From NCBI RefSeq assembly GCF_002937115.1, contig NZ_NHRY01000063.1, forward strand, positions 1-47,295: DNA of 47,295 nucleotides. The letters run 5' to 3'. This document shows, piece by piece, positions 15,293 to 23,804 of the stretch. Source of the DNA: Rhodopila globiformis (lineage in GTDB: Bacteria; Pseudomonadota; Alphaproteobacteria; Acetobacterales; Acetobacteraceae). Each line of letters starts with the position of its first letter. The first letter of the stretch is position 1. Both the position numbers and the translations under genes were made by a program. The notes under the pieces were generated by a model. That model made no database searches, was not told where the DNA came from, and was given only the letters and a program-made list of their open reading frames with translations.

Positions 15293-15493
15293 GAATCCAG
15301 GCGGTGAATTGGGGAAGGCATGACAGAACGTGGCAAATCCCTGAAACGGCGCAATCGCGCGCATCAACGGGAAGAAACGCTCCAGGCCTTGACATCCTCC
15401 GGGCTGAGGCGGGGGCGGGAAAAGCGCGGGCGCATCGGCCGCCATGCCCGGCTGAGATCGTACCACACGGTTTCCGTCGGACGCTGTTCCGCC

Positions 15494-16537
15494 TCAAAAG
15501 AACTTCGCCGCAATGTCCGTGCTGGATCGCTGTCCGATCGCATCATAGTGCGCATCGAGGAAGGCCTGCGCTTTCCGCACCCCAAGGGCATGCAGCCGCC
15601 GAAGGAAAGCCGCGTCCGCATTGAGCTTGGACGAGGCATTCAATGCCGCGAGTTCGGCCTCGGCGTCGATCGTGTGGATGTTGATGCGCAGATACTGCCC
15701 GTTCGACAGCTCGCCCGTGTCGATCAGGTCAGTAACGAACCTGATCATCCGCATCTCCCGCATCAGCGACGAATTGAACGCCAGCGTATTGACCCGGTCG
15801 ATGATGCTGCGCATGTCGCGAGGCACCCGGGGAATGTTGATCGGGTTCAGTTGCACGATCAGGATATCCGGCCCGCCGCCCATGTAGATCAGCGGGAACA
15901 CCGGCGGATTGCCGCAATAGCCGCCGTCCCAATAGTGCGACCCATCCACCTCCACCGCCTGAAACAGCGTCGGCAGGCAGGCCGAGGCCATGACCGCCGG
16001 CGCGCTCATTTCGTGCCGCTCGAACACCCGCAGGCGGCCGGTCAGCACATTCGTCGCGCAGACGAACAGCGGAGGCTGCGTACTGGCCCGCAGCCGCGGG
16101 AAGTCGACAGTGCGCTCCAGCAGGTCCAGTAGCGGGTTCGCATTCGCCGGGTTGAGCTCGTACGGCGAGAACACCTTGTTCATGACGTCGACGACCCGCC
16201 ACATCGGCGAGAAATCCATGTTTCCCGGCCCCAGCATCCGGTCCAGCAGGCTCGGCCGCAGCGGCGAGGCCGCCGCCAGGTCGGAGACCCCGTTCCAGAA
16301 CGCGGCCAGTCGTGCCCGCGCCGCCTGCGGGCCGCCGCGGTCCAGGCCGTCCACCAGCACGACCGCGTTCATCGCGCCGGCACTGGTGCCGACGACGGCC
16401 TCGATTTCCAGCCGCGGATCGTTCAGCAGGCAGTCCAGCACGCCCCAGGTGAAGGCGCCATGCGACCCGCCGCCCTGCAAGGCAAGCTTGATCCGCTTCC
16501 GGTTCGCCGGCGTCCCGTCTGCCGCTTCGCCGGTCAT
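15494..16537 (-). CDS. patatin-like phospholipase
   Basis: A 347-residue patatin-family lipid acyl hydrolase. It has the oxyanion-hole motif ALQGGGSHGAF near residue 20, the nucleophile elbow VVGTSAGAMNA near residue 50 (Ser in GTSAG), and the dyad Asp in WDGGYCGNPP near residue 200, with the usual length for the bacterial PHA-associated/DUF3734-like group. It should hydrolyse acyl esters of phospholipids or related lipids. The ribosome site is weak. It is divergent from a broken DUF3141 gene, across a 329-bp gap with no other gene. PHA-related functions often cluster in such loci, but that link is an inference. Confidence 0.92.
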   Translation of the reverse strand: MTGEAADGTPANRKRIKLALQGGGSHGAFTWGVLDCLLNDPRLEIEAVVGTSAGAMNAVVLVDGLDRGGPQAARARLAAFWNGVSDLAAASPLRPSLLDRMLGPGNMDFSPMWRVVDVMNKVFSPYELNPANANPLLDLLERTVDFPRLRASTQPPLFVCATNVLTGRLRVFERHEMSAPAVMASACLPTLFQAVEVDGSHYWDGGYCGNPPVFPLIYMGGGPDILIVQLNPINIPRVPRDMRSIIDRVNTLAFNSSLMREMRMIRFVTDLIDTGELSNGQYLRINIHTIDAEAELAALNASSKLNADAAFLRRLHALGVRKAQAFLDAHYDAIGQRSSTDIAAKFF

Positions 16538-16866
16538 TTCACCAGCAACCGAACGGCCGGAGGGCCGTCGAGACAGACTGCCCGCCGGTCATGCCGGGCG
16601 GGGGCAGGCAGGCAATTTCCTGTACGCACATGCGCATCAAATGCTCAGTCCGGTTCAATTGCACACACTCCAATCAACCGGCAGCGGTTCTTTCGCCAAA
16701 CTATAACATTCTTCGTCCTGGGATGAGGATAATAAAGGCGTGCTGCCGCTGTTGCAGCGAACGCGCCGGTGGCTGCCTGGTACGCCATCGGGGCAGACGA
16801 CTTCAGTCGCACAACAGGTCGTTCATGCGCTCGTTTTCAGCCGTGCCAGTGCAGATCGGGTGAAAT
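16538..16866. other. divergent intergenic region, no gene
   Basis: The gap between the patatin gene and the DUF3141 remnant holds an AT-rich centre (around 16640-16735, including CAAACTATAACATTC) that probably contains divergent promoters. No confident -35/-10 pair, terminator or RNA was recognised. GGCCGGAGGGCCG at about 16554-16566 is a small palindrome. Confidence 0.3.
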
Positions 16867-17558
16867 ATGCCGCAAGCCCTTACCGAATTCCTCATGCCGG
16901 TGCCCGCGCGCCTGGAGACACCGGGCCGCCGGCTCGGCGAGGTTGCGACGCTGGGCCAGTCCCGGTCGCCACTGGACCTGTCCGCGGCCTGGGACGAGCA
17001 CGCCGTCGATGCCGCCCGGCGCGCGGTCCCGGTTTTTCGACGTGCTGCGTGAGGTCGGCAACGGCGTCGTCGCCCAAGCGCGGACCCTACGCGAGGCACA
17101 TCTGGTGCGGATGTACGAGTATGAACTCGTGCTGGATGGCCGCACGCTGCCGCGGCCGGTGAACTACATGCTGGTGCAGATCCTGCCCGGCGATGCCGTC
17201 CCGGCTGGAACGGTCGAACGAAGTCCCGCACAACACCGAGCCGTTCCGCAGCCTGGGCGCCGATCGGCGGGCGCGGATCATCGCCGAGCAGACGCTGATC
17301 GTGGATTTCGCCACGGATGTCGCCATCACGGCGCTGCCGTCGCTGATCCCGCTGGCGGCGGACCGGGGGCGGGCGATCGAAACGGTGCAGGACATCGCTG
17401 GCGACACCGCCGCGATGAGCGAAACGACCTTGCGCATGCTGGTCCGCCTGCGCGAGACGTTGCGGTGTGCGCCGCTGTCGCTCGGCGCGGCGGCGCGGGA
17501 GCCCGCCGGGAAGAAGGCAAAGGCGCATCCTGTGCCGGAGCCGGCGGCAGGCGGTTGA
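16867..17558 (+). pseudogene. DUF3141 protein remnant (internal deletion and frameshift)
   Basis: The N-terminal frame runs from ATG 16867 to about 17030, then shifts. The next frame carries FFDVLREVGN and YELVLDGRTLPRPVNYMLVQI, hallmarks of the N-terminal part of DUF3141 proteins (PHA-synthase-like alpha/beta hydrolases of about 750 residues). At about 17190 the sequence jumps to a third frame (RLERSNEV...FRSLGADRRARIIAEQTLIVDFA...LPSLIPLA) that I read as the extreme C-terminal domain. The whole central hydrolase domain is missing, so the gene is dead. Assignment of the C-terminal piece is less sure than that of the N-terminal piece. Confidence 0.75.
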
Positions 17559-17644
17559 GCCCGGGCTGCGAGGTTAACCATGATCGTTTTGCCGTCGCCG
17601 GGACGTGCGGGTCCGGATCGGTGTTTTGACGCGTGGAGGATGGG

Positions 17645-18604
17645 ATGCCGCCGGCCCTGAAGTTCGAGGATTTCGAGGCGCGGCTTGCCGGAACGGCGCC
17701 TTCCGAGGCCTGCGTATCGGTGCGCGTTCCCGCCGCGGACGAAACCGATCTCGCCTGTGAGATCCACCGTCCCTCCGGCGCAATCAGCGACCTGCTGGTC
17801 TTCTACCACGGCGGCGGCGCCAACCGGCGGGCGGGCTACGGCCGGCTTGCCGCGGGCCTGGTGCGCCACGCGCCGCTGGCGGTCTGCCTCGTTGACATGC
17901 GCGGCCATGGCGACTCCGGCGGGCGACGCGGTCATGCCGAGATACCCTGGGTCATCTGGGACGATGTCGACTGCGTCGTTTCGCAGATGACGCGGGACTT
18001 TCCGGGCGTCGCGATCCATCTCGGCGGTCATTCGAGCGCGGCCGGGATGCTGCTGAATTACCGCACCGTGCACCGGCCGCGGACCGAGGTGCGCAGCCTC
18101 GTCCTGCTGGCGCCGGAGTTCGGCTACCGCGCTGGATTGTACCGGCCTCGCGACCGGTCGCACGGCCCATTTGCCCGCGTCCGGCTGTGGCCGTTCCTGC
18201 TCAATGCCTTCTCGGGCGGCATGATCGGCGGCGGTCTTCCGGCTGTCAGCCTGAACTACCAGGGATCGCGGCTTGCCGAGGAAATCGGTTGCGTGTCGCG
18301 CTATACGGTCAACATGGCGCTCGCTGTCACGCCGGCCGATCCGGCCGGGCAACTGGGCCAGTTGGACCTGCCGACCTGGGTCGGGATCGCCGACGAGGAT
18401 GAACTGGTCGATGCGGCGAAGCTCGACGCGTTTCTGGCCCGGCATGGGCCATCCGCGCTGAGGCGGGAAGTCATAGCGGGAACGACGCATCTTCGTATCA
18501 TCGTTGACGCCGTGACACCGGTTCTTGCGGCTCTTGGTCTTTGTCCCGGGGCTTCGTCGCCGGCTGCGGAGAAGTCATCAGCCGACACGCCCGGCAATTG
18601 CTGA
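17645..18604 (+). CDS. alpha/beta hydrolase (serine aminopeptidase S33 / monoglyceride lipase type)
   Basis: A 319-residue alpha/beta hydrolase. It has LVFYHGGGANRRAGYGRLA for the oxyanion loop, VDMRGHGDSGGRRGHA, and the nucleophile elbow LGGHSSAAGMLLNY (Ser in GHSSA). The Asp is likely in IADEDELVD and the His in GTTHLRI. This is a lipase/lysophospholipase-like pattern without a specific substrate. ATG 17645 has GGAGGA at five bases; a GTG at 17633 is possible but worse placed. No signal peptide is seen, so it is cytoplasmic. It lies just after the DUF3141 remnant, perhaps originally an insertion into that cluster. Confidence 0.85.
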   Translation: MPPALKFEDFEARLAGTAPSEACVSVRVPAADETDLACEIHRPSGAISDLLVFYHGGGANRRAGYGRLAAGLVRHAPLAVCLVDMRGHGDSGGRRGHAEIPWVIWDDVDCVVSQMTRDFPGVAIHLGGHSSAAGMLLNYRTVHRPRTEVRSLVLLAPEFGYRAGLYRPRDRSHGPFARVRLWPFLLNAFSGGMIGGGLPAVSLNYQGSRLAEEIGCVSRYTVNMALAVTPADPAGQLGQLDLPTWVGIADEDELVDAAKLDAFLARHGPSALRREVIAGTTHLRIIVDAVTPVLAALGLCPGASSPAAEKSSADTPGNC

Positions 18605-18754
18605 TGCGACCTGCCGTGCCGGCCGATCGCGCCGCGGCGGGCCTGCCTTTTCGAACGTGATATCCGCAAGGCCTATGCTATAACCCGCTATGTGTACCAG
18701 GCGGATCGCGACGGTGCCGGAAGGACCGGGCGCGGCCTCGAACCGCGGCGGGGG

Positions 18755-19165
18755 ATGGACGATGCCATGACCGATGCAGCGCAGCCCGACATCGTGGAAC
18801 ATGTTTCCTCGACAGATTTCGCATCGACGGTTGAGCGGATCGCCAATGCGATTACCGCGGCCGGCCTGACGCTGTTCGCGCGCATCGACCACGCCGCCGG
18901 TGCGCGGGAGGCCGGGTTGGCGATGCCACCGGCGACGGTGCTGATCTATGGTCATGCCAAAGGCGGCACGCCCGTCATGCTGGCCGCACCGGCGACGGCC
19001 CTCGATCTGCCGCTGCGTGTGCTGGTGCGCCAGCGCGAGGATGGCCAAGCGGTGATTGCGTTCCATCCCGTTGCGGCAATGCTCCGCCGGGCCGGCGTCG
19101 CCCCTGACCTGGCCGCGCGCCTGGAACCGGCGCAACATCTGCTGATCAAGGCGGTCGCGCAATAA
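18755..19165 (+). CDS. DUF302 family protein
   Basis: A 136-residue protein with the DUF302 pattern: HVSSTDFASTVERIANAI, GLTLFARIDHAAGAREAGL, PPATVLIYGHAKGGTPVM, LDLPLRVLVRQREDGQAVIAFHP. The fold is known and small but has no agreed function; members are often stress or envelope related. The start could be ATG 18755 or ATG 18767. The stop TAA at 19163-19165 abuts the stop of convergent ackA, leaving no room for a terminator between the two genes. Confidence 0.88.
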   Translation: MDDAMTDAAQPDIVEHVSSTDFASTVERIANAITAAGLTLFARIDHAAGAREAGLAMPPATVLIYGHAKGGTPVMLAAPATALDLPLRVLVRQREDGQAVIAFHPVAAMLRRAGVAPDLAARLEPAQHLLIKAVAQ

Positions 19166-20350
19166 TCATGCAACGTCGATCGCGGCCAGGGTGTGGCGGG
19201 CGATCATTTCTTCCTCGTTGGTCGGGATGACGAACACCCGCACCCGCGACCGGTCCGAGGAAATCACCTGCGCGCTGCTCCGGTTCGCGCTGCGGTCCAG
19301 TTCGACGCCAATCCATTCCATCCCCTCCAGCACGCGCTCGCGCACGTGCCAGGCGTGTTCGCCGATGCCGCCGCAGAACACGATGGCGTCGATCCCCTTG
19401 AGCACCGCGGCCAGGCCGCCCAGTTCGCGCCGGATGCGGAAGACGAAGTATTCGATCGCCTGTTGCGCTGCCGGACTGTCCGATGCCTCCAGCTCGCGCA
19501 TGTCATGCGAAACGCCCGACAGCCCCTTCAGGCCGGACTCGCGATACAGCAGATCGACGATCGCGTCCGCGCCCATCTGCTTCTCCTGCATCAGGTACAG
19601 CACGACGCCGGGGTCGAGCTGGCCGCAGCGCGTGCCCATCGGCAGGCCGTCCAGGGCGGTGAAGCCCATCGAGCTGGCGACCGACAGGCCGTCGCGGATG
19701 GCGCACATCGAGGCGCCGTTGCCCAGATGCGCCACCACCACCCGCCCGGCGGCATGCAGCGGCGCGATCTGCCGCAGGCGGCTGGTGACGTACTCGTAGG
19801 ACAGGCCGTGGAACCCGTAGCGCCGCACGCCTTCCTCATAGAAGCGCCGCGGCAGCGCGAAGGTGTCGTTGACGAACGGATGCGCCCGGTGGAAGGCGGT
19901 GTCGAAGCAGGCGACCTGCCGCACGTGCGGCCATGCCTGCTGCGCCGCCTCGATGCCGGCGATATTGTGCGGCTCGTGCAGCGGCGCCAGCGGCACCAGC
20001 GTGCGCAGATAGTCCAGCACCGGATCGGTCACCACGACCGGGGCGTCGTAGCGCGTGCCGCCGTGCACCACCCGGTGCCCGGCCGCGCTCACCTCGATCT
20101 GCGGAAACGCCGATTGGCGCCAGGCGAGGATGCGGCGCAGCGCATCGGTGTGGAAGCCGTCACCGGCCGCGGTCCAGGTCTCCTGGTGCGCCGGCTTTCC
20201 GGCATTGTCATGAACCGCGAGATGACGCTGCGCGCCGGTCATTTCCACCAGGCCGGTCGCCAGGGCCGCGTGGTCTTCGCCCTCGACTTCGAACAGCGCG
20301 AACTTGATCGACGACGAGCCGGCATTCAAGGTCACGACATAACGGGTCAT
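19166..20350 (-). CDS. ackA: acetate kinase
   Basis: A 394-residue ASKHA-fold kinase interconverting acetate + ATP and acetyl phosphate + ADP. Active-site residues appear intact: LNAGSSS (Asn), AAGHRVVHGG (Arg), VACFDTAFH (Asp), AHLGNGAS (His), GTRCGQLDPG (Arg) and TNEEEMIA (Glu). Propionate could also be a substrate. Its ATG overlaps the stop of the upstream phosphotransacetylase remnant (ATGA), the normal pta-ackA coupling, but that partner is truncated, so acetyl phosphate would have to come from elsewhere. It was the last gene of an operon in the order fabI, pta, ackA. Confidence 0.96.
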   Translation of the reverse strand: MTRYVVTLNAGSSSIKFALFEVEGEDHAALATGLVEMTGAQRHLAVHDNAGKPAHQETWTAAGDGFHTDALRRILAWRQSAFPQIEVSAAGHRVVHGGTRYDAPVVVTDPVLDYLRTLVPLAPLHEPHNIAGIEAAQQAWPHVRQVACFDTAFHRAHPFVNDTFALPRRFYEEGVRRYGFHGLSYEYVTSRLRQIAPLHAAGRVVVAHLGNGASMCAIRDGLSVASSMGFTALDGLPMGTRCGQLDPGVVLYLMQEKQMGADAIVDLLYRESGLKGLSGVSHDMRELEASDSPAAQQAIEYFVFRIRRELGGLAAVLKGIDAIVFCGGIGEHAWHVRERVLEGMEWIGVELDRSANRSSAQVISSDRSRVRVFVIPTNEEEMIARHTLAAIDVA

Positions 20351-20735
20351 CCTGCGGTCTCCTGGCGAGCTGCGACAGCGCTCTGGCCGGTAGCCTGCCA
20401 GTGCGCGTACGGGACCGCAACGGCACAGAAGAACAGGCGCGACTGCTCGTCGCCGGCCCGGCTGGTCAGCATGACCGGCACCTTGGCGCCCATCACCAGC
20501 CCGGCGCCTTCCGCCTGCGCGGCGTAGGTGAGTTCCCTGGCCAGGATGTTGCCGGCCTCCAGGTTCGGAACGATCAGGATGTCCGCGGCGCCGACGAGCA
20601 GGGACGTCAGTCGCTTGGTCCGGGCGGCGGTCAGGCTGATGGTGTTGTCCATCGCCAGCGGGCCGTCGACGACGCCGCGGATCGGCCCGCGGTCGCCCAT
20701 CTTCGCCAGCACTGCGGCGTCCAGGGCAGCCTGCC
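20347..20735 (-). pseudogene. phosphate acetyl/butyryltransferase, 3' fragment
   Basis: About 128 residues matching the C-terminal part of phosphate acetyl/butyryltransferases (AVLAKMGDRGPIRGVVDGPLAMDN, ADILIVPNLEAGNILARELTY, KVPVMLTSRAGDE). The N-terminal half and any MaoC-like domain are missing: upstream the sequence passes directly into fabI coding sequence at about 20733-20740. The frame stays open to an ATG at 20844 through antisense-like fabI codons but gives no domain. The stop overlaps the ackA start. Loss of most of the substrate-binding region should abolish activity. Confidence 0.85.
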
Positions 20736-21220
20736 GGCGTCGGTCATCAGCGGCTCGGCCAGGCGGCCATGGCGATGAAGGAATGGCGGGAAATTGCCAT
20801 CGCCTGCTGGAACCCGGCGAGCGAGCAGTCCACGACGCGGCCATGCAGATCGTCGCGCGGCGCGAAGGCGATGGAATGGATGACGAAGTCGAGCTTGCCC
20901 CATTCCCGGCCGATGCGCTCGACCACCGCTTCCATCTGGCCGGGCTGCTCGACGTTCAGCGGCAGGATCAGCGACGCGTCGAGTTGTTCGGCCAGCGGGC
21001 GGACATGGGGTTCGGCCTTCTCGTTCAGGTAGGTGACCGCGACCTCGGCGAAGGCGCGCAGCGTGACCGCGCAGCCATAGGCGATGCTGTCCTGGTTGGC
21101 GATGCCGACGACCAGGCCGCGCATGCCGCGCAGCATGTCGCCGACGCGGCTGTCGGGGTCCCAGACCTCGGCCAGCGGATCGATGGCATGATGTCCGGGC
21201 TGTTCGACTGCGATGCTCAT
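20733..21220 (-). pseudogene. fabI: enoyl-ACP reductase (FabI), 5' fragment
   Basis: ATG 21220 follows AGGAAAACG. The frame encodes a FabI N-terminus with GLVVGIANQDSIAYGCA (NAD-binding loop), LPLNVEQPGQMEAV, LDFVIHSIAFAPRDDL and SRHSFIAMA. One base is missing near 20771 (GCCCGC expected, GCCGC found), shifting into the frame that continues RLAEPLMTDAG. At about 20735 fabI stops abruptly and phosphotransacetylase sequence begins, so the C-terminal half with the catalytic Tyr/Lys and substrate loop is lost. This is not a functional reductase; another fabI should exist elsewhere in the genome. Confidence 0.85.
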
Positions 21221-21680
21221 GGAATCGTTTTCCTGCTCGGCAGCATGTTCGGGCTGCAACGCGACGGATACCGTGAGCTGTGGCAAATAAATATGTTGTT
21301 TCTATTGCAGTTTTCTTACGCGATTTGCCTGCCGCCGCTGCGCGGAAGCGGAATTCCACCCGGAGATGACTGGTGGCTGGCACGGTGGGAAGTGCCGGCC
21401 GGGGCTTCATCAATGCAACCCGCTTCCATACAGGACGCATGACGCGGCGACAGTGGGTGGATCGCCCAGAGCCTTGGCGCCGTGCGGGAATGGGACGTGT
21501 TCATTCACGACGTCCTCGTTTACCCGGCGGCAGACGCGGAGTCCGGGATCGACTTCGCAGAGTTGCGCCAGGCCCAGGCACGGGCCGGTGTTCCGGAGTT
21601 GGCAGCAGAATCAGAGATAACCCGGGCTGGCAATGGCGAATTGTCATGGAACTGTCATTGCGTCACCATCGCCGCACATC
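21221..21680. other. 460-bp region without a convincing gene
   Basis: Bases 21280-21330 are AT-rich (AATAAATATGTTGTTTCTATT) and probably hold the promoter of the old fabI-pta-ackA operon. A GTG-started frame at 21482 (beginning VREWDVFIHDVLVYPAADAE) reads protein-like for about 45 residues but then runs into the repeat element. It matches nothing I recognise and may be a gene remnant. Confidence 0.35.
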
Positions 21681-21858
21681 CTACAGCAGACCGCAGGTCG
21701 GTTGGGACAGGGCAACGGCGCACCCGCATCGTCATGGCCCGGCTCGTCCGGGCCACCTGTCGCGGCACACGTGCTGGAATAGGTGGCCCGGACAAGCCGG
21801 GCCATGACGAGTGAGGTGCGCCGTCGCCGTGTCTCAACCAACCAGCGCTCTGCTGTAT
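21681..21858. repeat. 178-bp nested palindromic element
   Basis: The outer arms start CTACAGCAGACCGCAGGTCG at 21681 and end with the imperfect complement CTCTGCTGTA at about 21848-21857. Inside are arms of a complete family-A repeat, 21730-21758 and 21781-21809 (29 bp, one mismatch). The same outer arms bound the block at 4124-4472. The right tip abuts the Nudix remnant, suggesting that insertion of, or deletion from, this element removed the 5' part of that gene. Confidence 0.8.
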
Positions 21859-22140
21859 CGCTACGAAAAGCGCCACTCCGACGGTGCGCCGGCGACGTTC
21901 GAGGTCTCGGTGTTTCTGTTCGCGGTTGAGCGGCAGTTGCGGAAGTGGCCGGAAAAGACCGAACGCAAGACACGCTGGTACGACATAGGAACGGCGTCCG
22001 AGCTGGTCACGCCAGCGGATCTCGGCGAGGTTCTTCGGCACACCGCGCGCCGCCTCATGGTCACGCCTTCCCGGGCTGGTCAATTGCCGGATAGCGTGGG
22101 CGAAGAACATGAGGGGCCGGGCGTGCCGCCGATGGGCTGA
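21850..22140 (+). pseudogene. Nudix hydrolase, 3' remnant
   Basis: The frame reads RYEKRHSDGAPATFEVSVFLF, VERQLRKWPEKTERKTRWYD and ASELVTPADLGEVLRHTARR. This is the typical second half of small Nudix proteins, after the Nudix box: a beta strand with YEK, then WPE..ER..RW and the last helix. The Nudix box itself is absent because the frame begins inside the palindromic element at 21850. After about residue 70 the frame continues with unrelated sequence to 22140. The remnant has no start codon of its own with a ribosome site. Confidence 0.7.
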
Positions 22141-22335
22141 CGGATGGATGCGGGACGTCCCGGTCGCGCGCGGCGCCGGGCTGGATTGCCCAACCAGGGT
22201 GGATGCGAAACGTGCCGCCGTGGCGACCGGTTCAGGCGATTATCCTGGAGCCTTGTCGTTCCGTGAGCTTGTCCTCAGCCAGCCGTTGATTGGCGCGTCG
22301 AAGCTGCCGGGCGCGCCAGGTTGAACTTCCGTCTT

Positions 22336-22492
22336 GAGCTTGTAATAGGGGCAAAACCCCGGGCACGCATGTGCAGCATACGCTCGAAACTGGAACGACA
22401 GGCACGGAATTCCGCCATTTTTTGGCATCCAACTGCGGAACGATATGGACAATCACCAAATTCGCCCGGGGTTTTGCCCCTATTACAAGCTC
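22336..22492. repeat. 157-bp MITE-like element with perfect 29-bp inverted ends
   Basis: The arms 22336-22364 (GAGCTTGTAATAGGGGCAAA and nine more bases) and 22464-22492 are exact reverse complements. The 99-base interior has no gene. No duplicated target site is obvious. It lies directly at the downstream end of a transposase remnant, so the ends could derive from that element or from a separate non-autonomous one. Confidence 0.75.
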
Positions 22493-22502
22493 ATTGAGCT
22501 TT

Positions 22503-22996
22503 TCATAACCCATTGACGATATTACATAAAACGCCGTATGGCCGTCTCCTGCCGGCTGCATGGCGAGCCCCGGCAGGTCGAACGCCTTCTGCTGCACCGG
22601 CGGCCGCCACATCACCACGATCAGCGGATACAACGGGTTCATTTCGGTGGTGACAGTGTTGCGCGTCGCGTCGCCAGATCGGCCAACAGCGTGCGGAAGC
22701 TGTGCACCGGCAGTCCATCCGGTGTCATGCCTGTCGTCTGCTTCCTGATCGCGGCCTGGGATCGCTGTACCGGCGCCACCACGCTGCGGCGGCGGATTTT
22801 GACCTCGTCCGTAGGCCAGCGGCAGGCCGTCCGGCGTGACCACCACTTACGGGCAGTCGGGCCGTTTGTCACGGCTGTAACCATGACGGCACTTGTCGCC
22901 CTCCGGCACGTCCGCGGCATTGATCTCGAATACGTGCTGGTCAGATCGCAGAGGAGCACATCGCATTCGGCGTTGAACAGGTCGCGCCAGCGAGCC
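22503..22996 (-). pseudogene. IS1634-like transposase remnant
   Basis: On the minus strand just beyond the neighbouring hydrolase stop, one frame gives RWRDLFNAECDVLLCDLTSTY and another continues FEINAADVPEGDKCRHGYSRDKRPDCP, a stop, then VVTPDGLPLAYG. These together match the catalytic core of IS1634/IS4-clan transposases (LxYDLTSxYFE, GYSRDxRPD, TPxGxPLAYE). Further on, LPVHSFRTLLADLAT and MNPLYPLIVVMWRPP resemble the C-terminal part of such proteins. Frameshifts, a stop and a large internal deletion show it is dead. Confidence 0.7.
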
Positions 22997-23000
22997 GGGT

Positions 23001-23690
23001 TCATTCCGCCATCAGCAGCCGTGCCAGCGCCTCCGGCTCGGTCAGCATCGGGTAGTGGCCGGTATCCAGCTCGAGCCACCGTGCCTTCAGCGTCTCCGCC
23101 GCGCGCCGCTGGTGCGCCAGCGGCGGGTTGGCGCTCTGCCGGCACCAGATCACCGCGGCGTTCCAGTCCTGCCGCCAGAAGCTGTTCAGCTGCACCGGTT
23201 CCGTCATCGCCGCGACCGGGTGCGGCGTGTAGCGCGCCAGCGCCCATTTCTTCATCGGCGCATCCAGCGAGACGAACATCCGGTTGGCGGCATCCTCCCG
23301 CGTTGGCCCGGTATCCAGCGCGGTGGTCACCGCGGCCGGCCGTTTCACGTGATCCGCGATCGTCTCGCCGTCGAACAGGGCCAGCGCGTCGGCCAGGACG
23401 ATGCGGCCGATGCGCTCGCGGGCGGTTTCCGCCACCCGCGCGGCGACCATGCCGCCGCAGCTTGTGCCGACCAGGACGATGTCGTGCAGGTCCTCGAAGA
23501 ACAGCATGTCGGCGATTTCCGCCGCCTGGCTTTCGGTGGTGATCCCCGGTCGCAGCGCATGACGGCGTTCGGCGCAACCGTCGAGCGTCGGGGCGAAGAC
23601 AGCGTGCCCGGCCGCGCGCAGATGCGGCGCCACGCGCTGCCAGATCCAGCCGCCCTGGTAGGCGCCGTGCAGCAGGACATAGGTTGCCAT
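23001..23690 (-). CDS. alpha/beta hydrolase (methyl-esterase/SABP2-like)
   Basis: A 229-residue alpha/beta hydrolase starting MATYVLLHGAYQGGWIWQRV, the pattern of the small plant-esterase-like group (salicylate methyl-esterase, hydroxynitrile lyase) found also in bacteria. The nucleophile elbow is VGTSCGGMVAARVA (Ser in GTSCG), and the catalytic His lies in DTGHYPMLTEP near the C-terminus. It probably hydrolyses small carboxylic esters. A strong GGGAGGAAA precedes the ATG at 23690. The frame stays open far upstream over the opposite-strand gene, which is a coding shadow. It is divergent from another hydrolase gene. Confidence 0.87.
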   Translation of the reverse strand: MATYVLLHGAYQGGWIWQRVAPHLRAAGHAVFAPTLDGCAERRHALRPGITTESQAAEIADMLFFEDLHDIVLVGTSCGGMVAARVAETARERIGRIVLADALALFDGETIADHVKRPAAVTTALDTGPTREDAANRMFVSLDAPMKKWALARYTPHPVAAMTEPVQLNSFWRQDWNAAVIWCRQSANPPLAHQRRAAETLKARWLELDTGHYPMLTEPEALARLLMAE

Positions 23691-23804
23691 GTGCCTTTCC
23701 TCCCTGTGTCTGTCCGGGCAGATCAGCACAGCCCTGCGGGAAGCGCCAATCTGGCCCGTTCCCCGGAAAGCGTGCATCCTGGCGAAAACACCGGGAGAAC
23801 CGTC

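Noticed and set aside
18755..19165. Possibility that the DUF302 gene starts at 18692 with a longer N-terminus
   Set aside because: The extra residues are Arg/Gly-rich and unlike the family, which begins near the TDF..TVERI segment.
21482..21814. Possible small gene before the 178-bp palindromic element
   Set aside because: The first 45 residues look protein-like, but the frame then translates repeat DNA and has no ribosome site or known family. Kept only as a note on the region.
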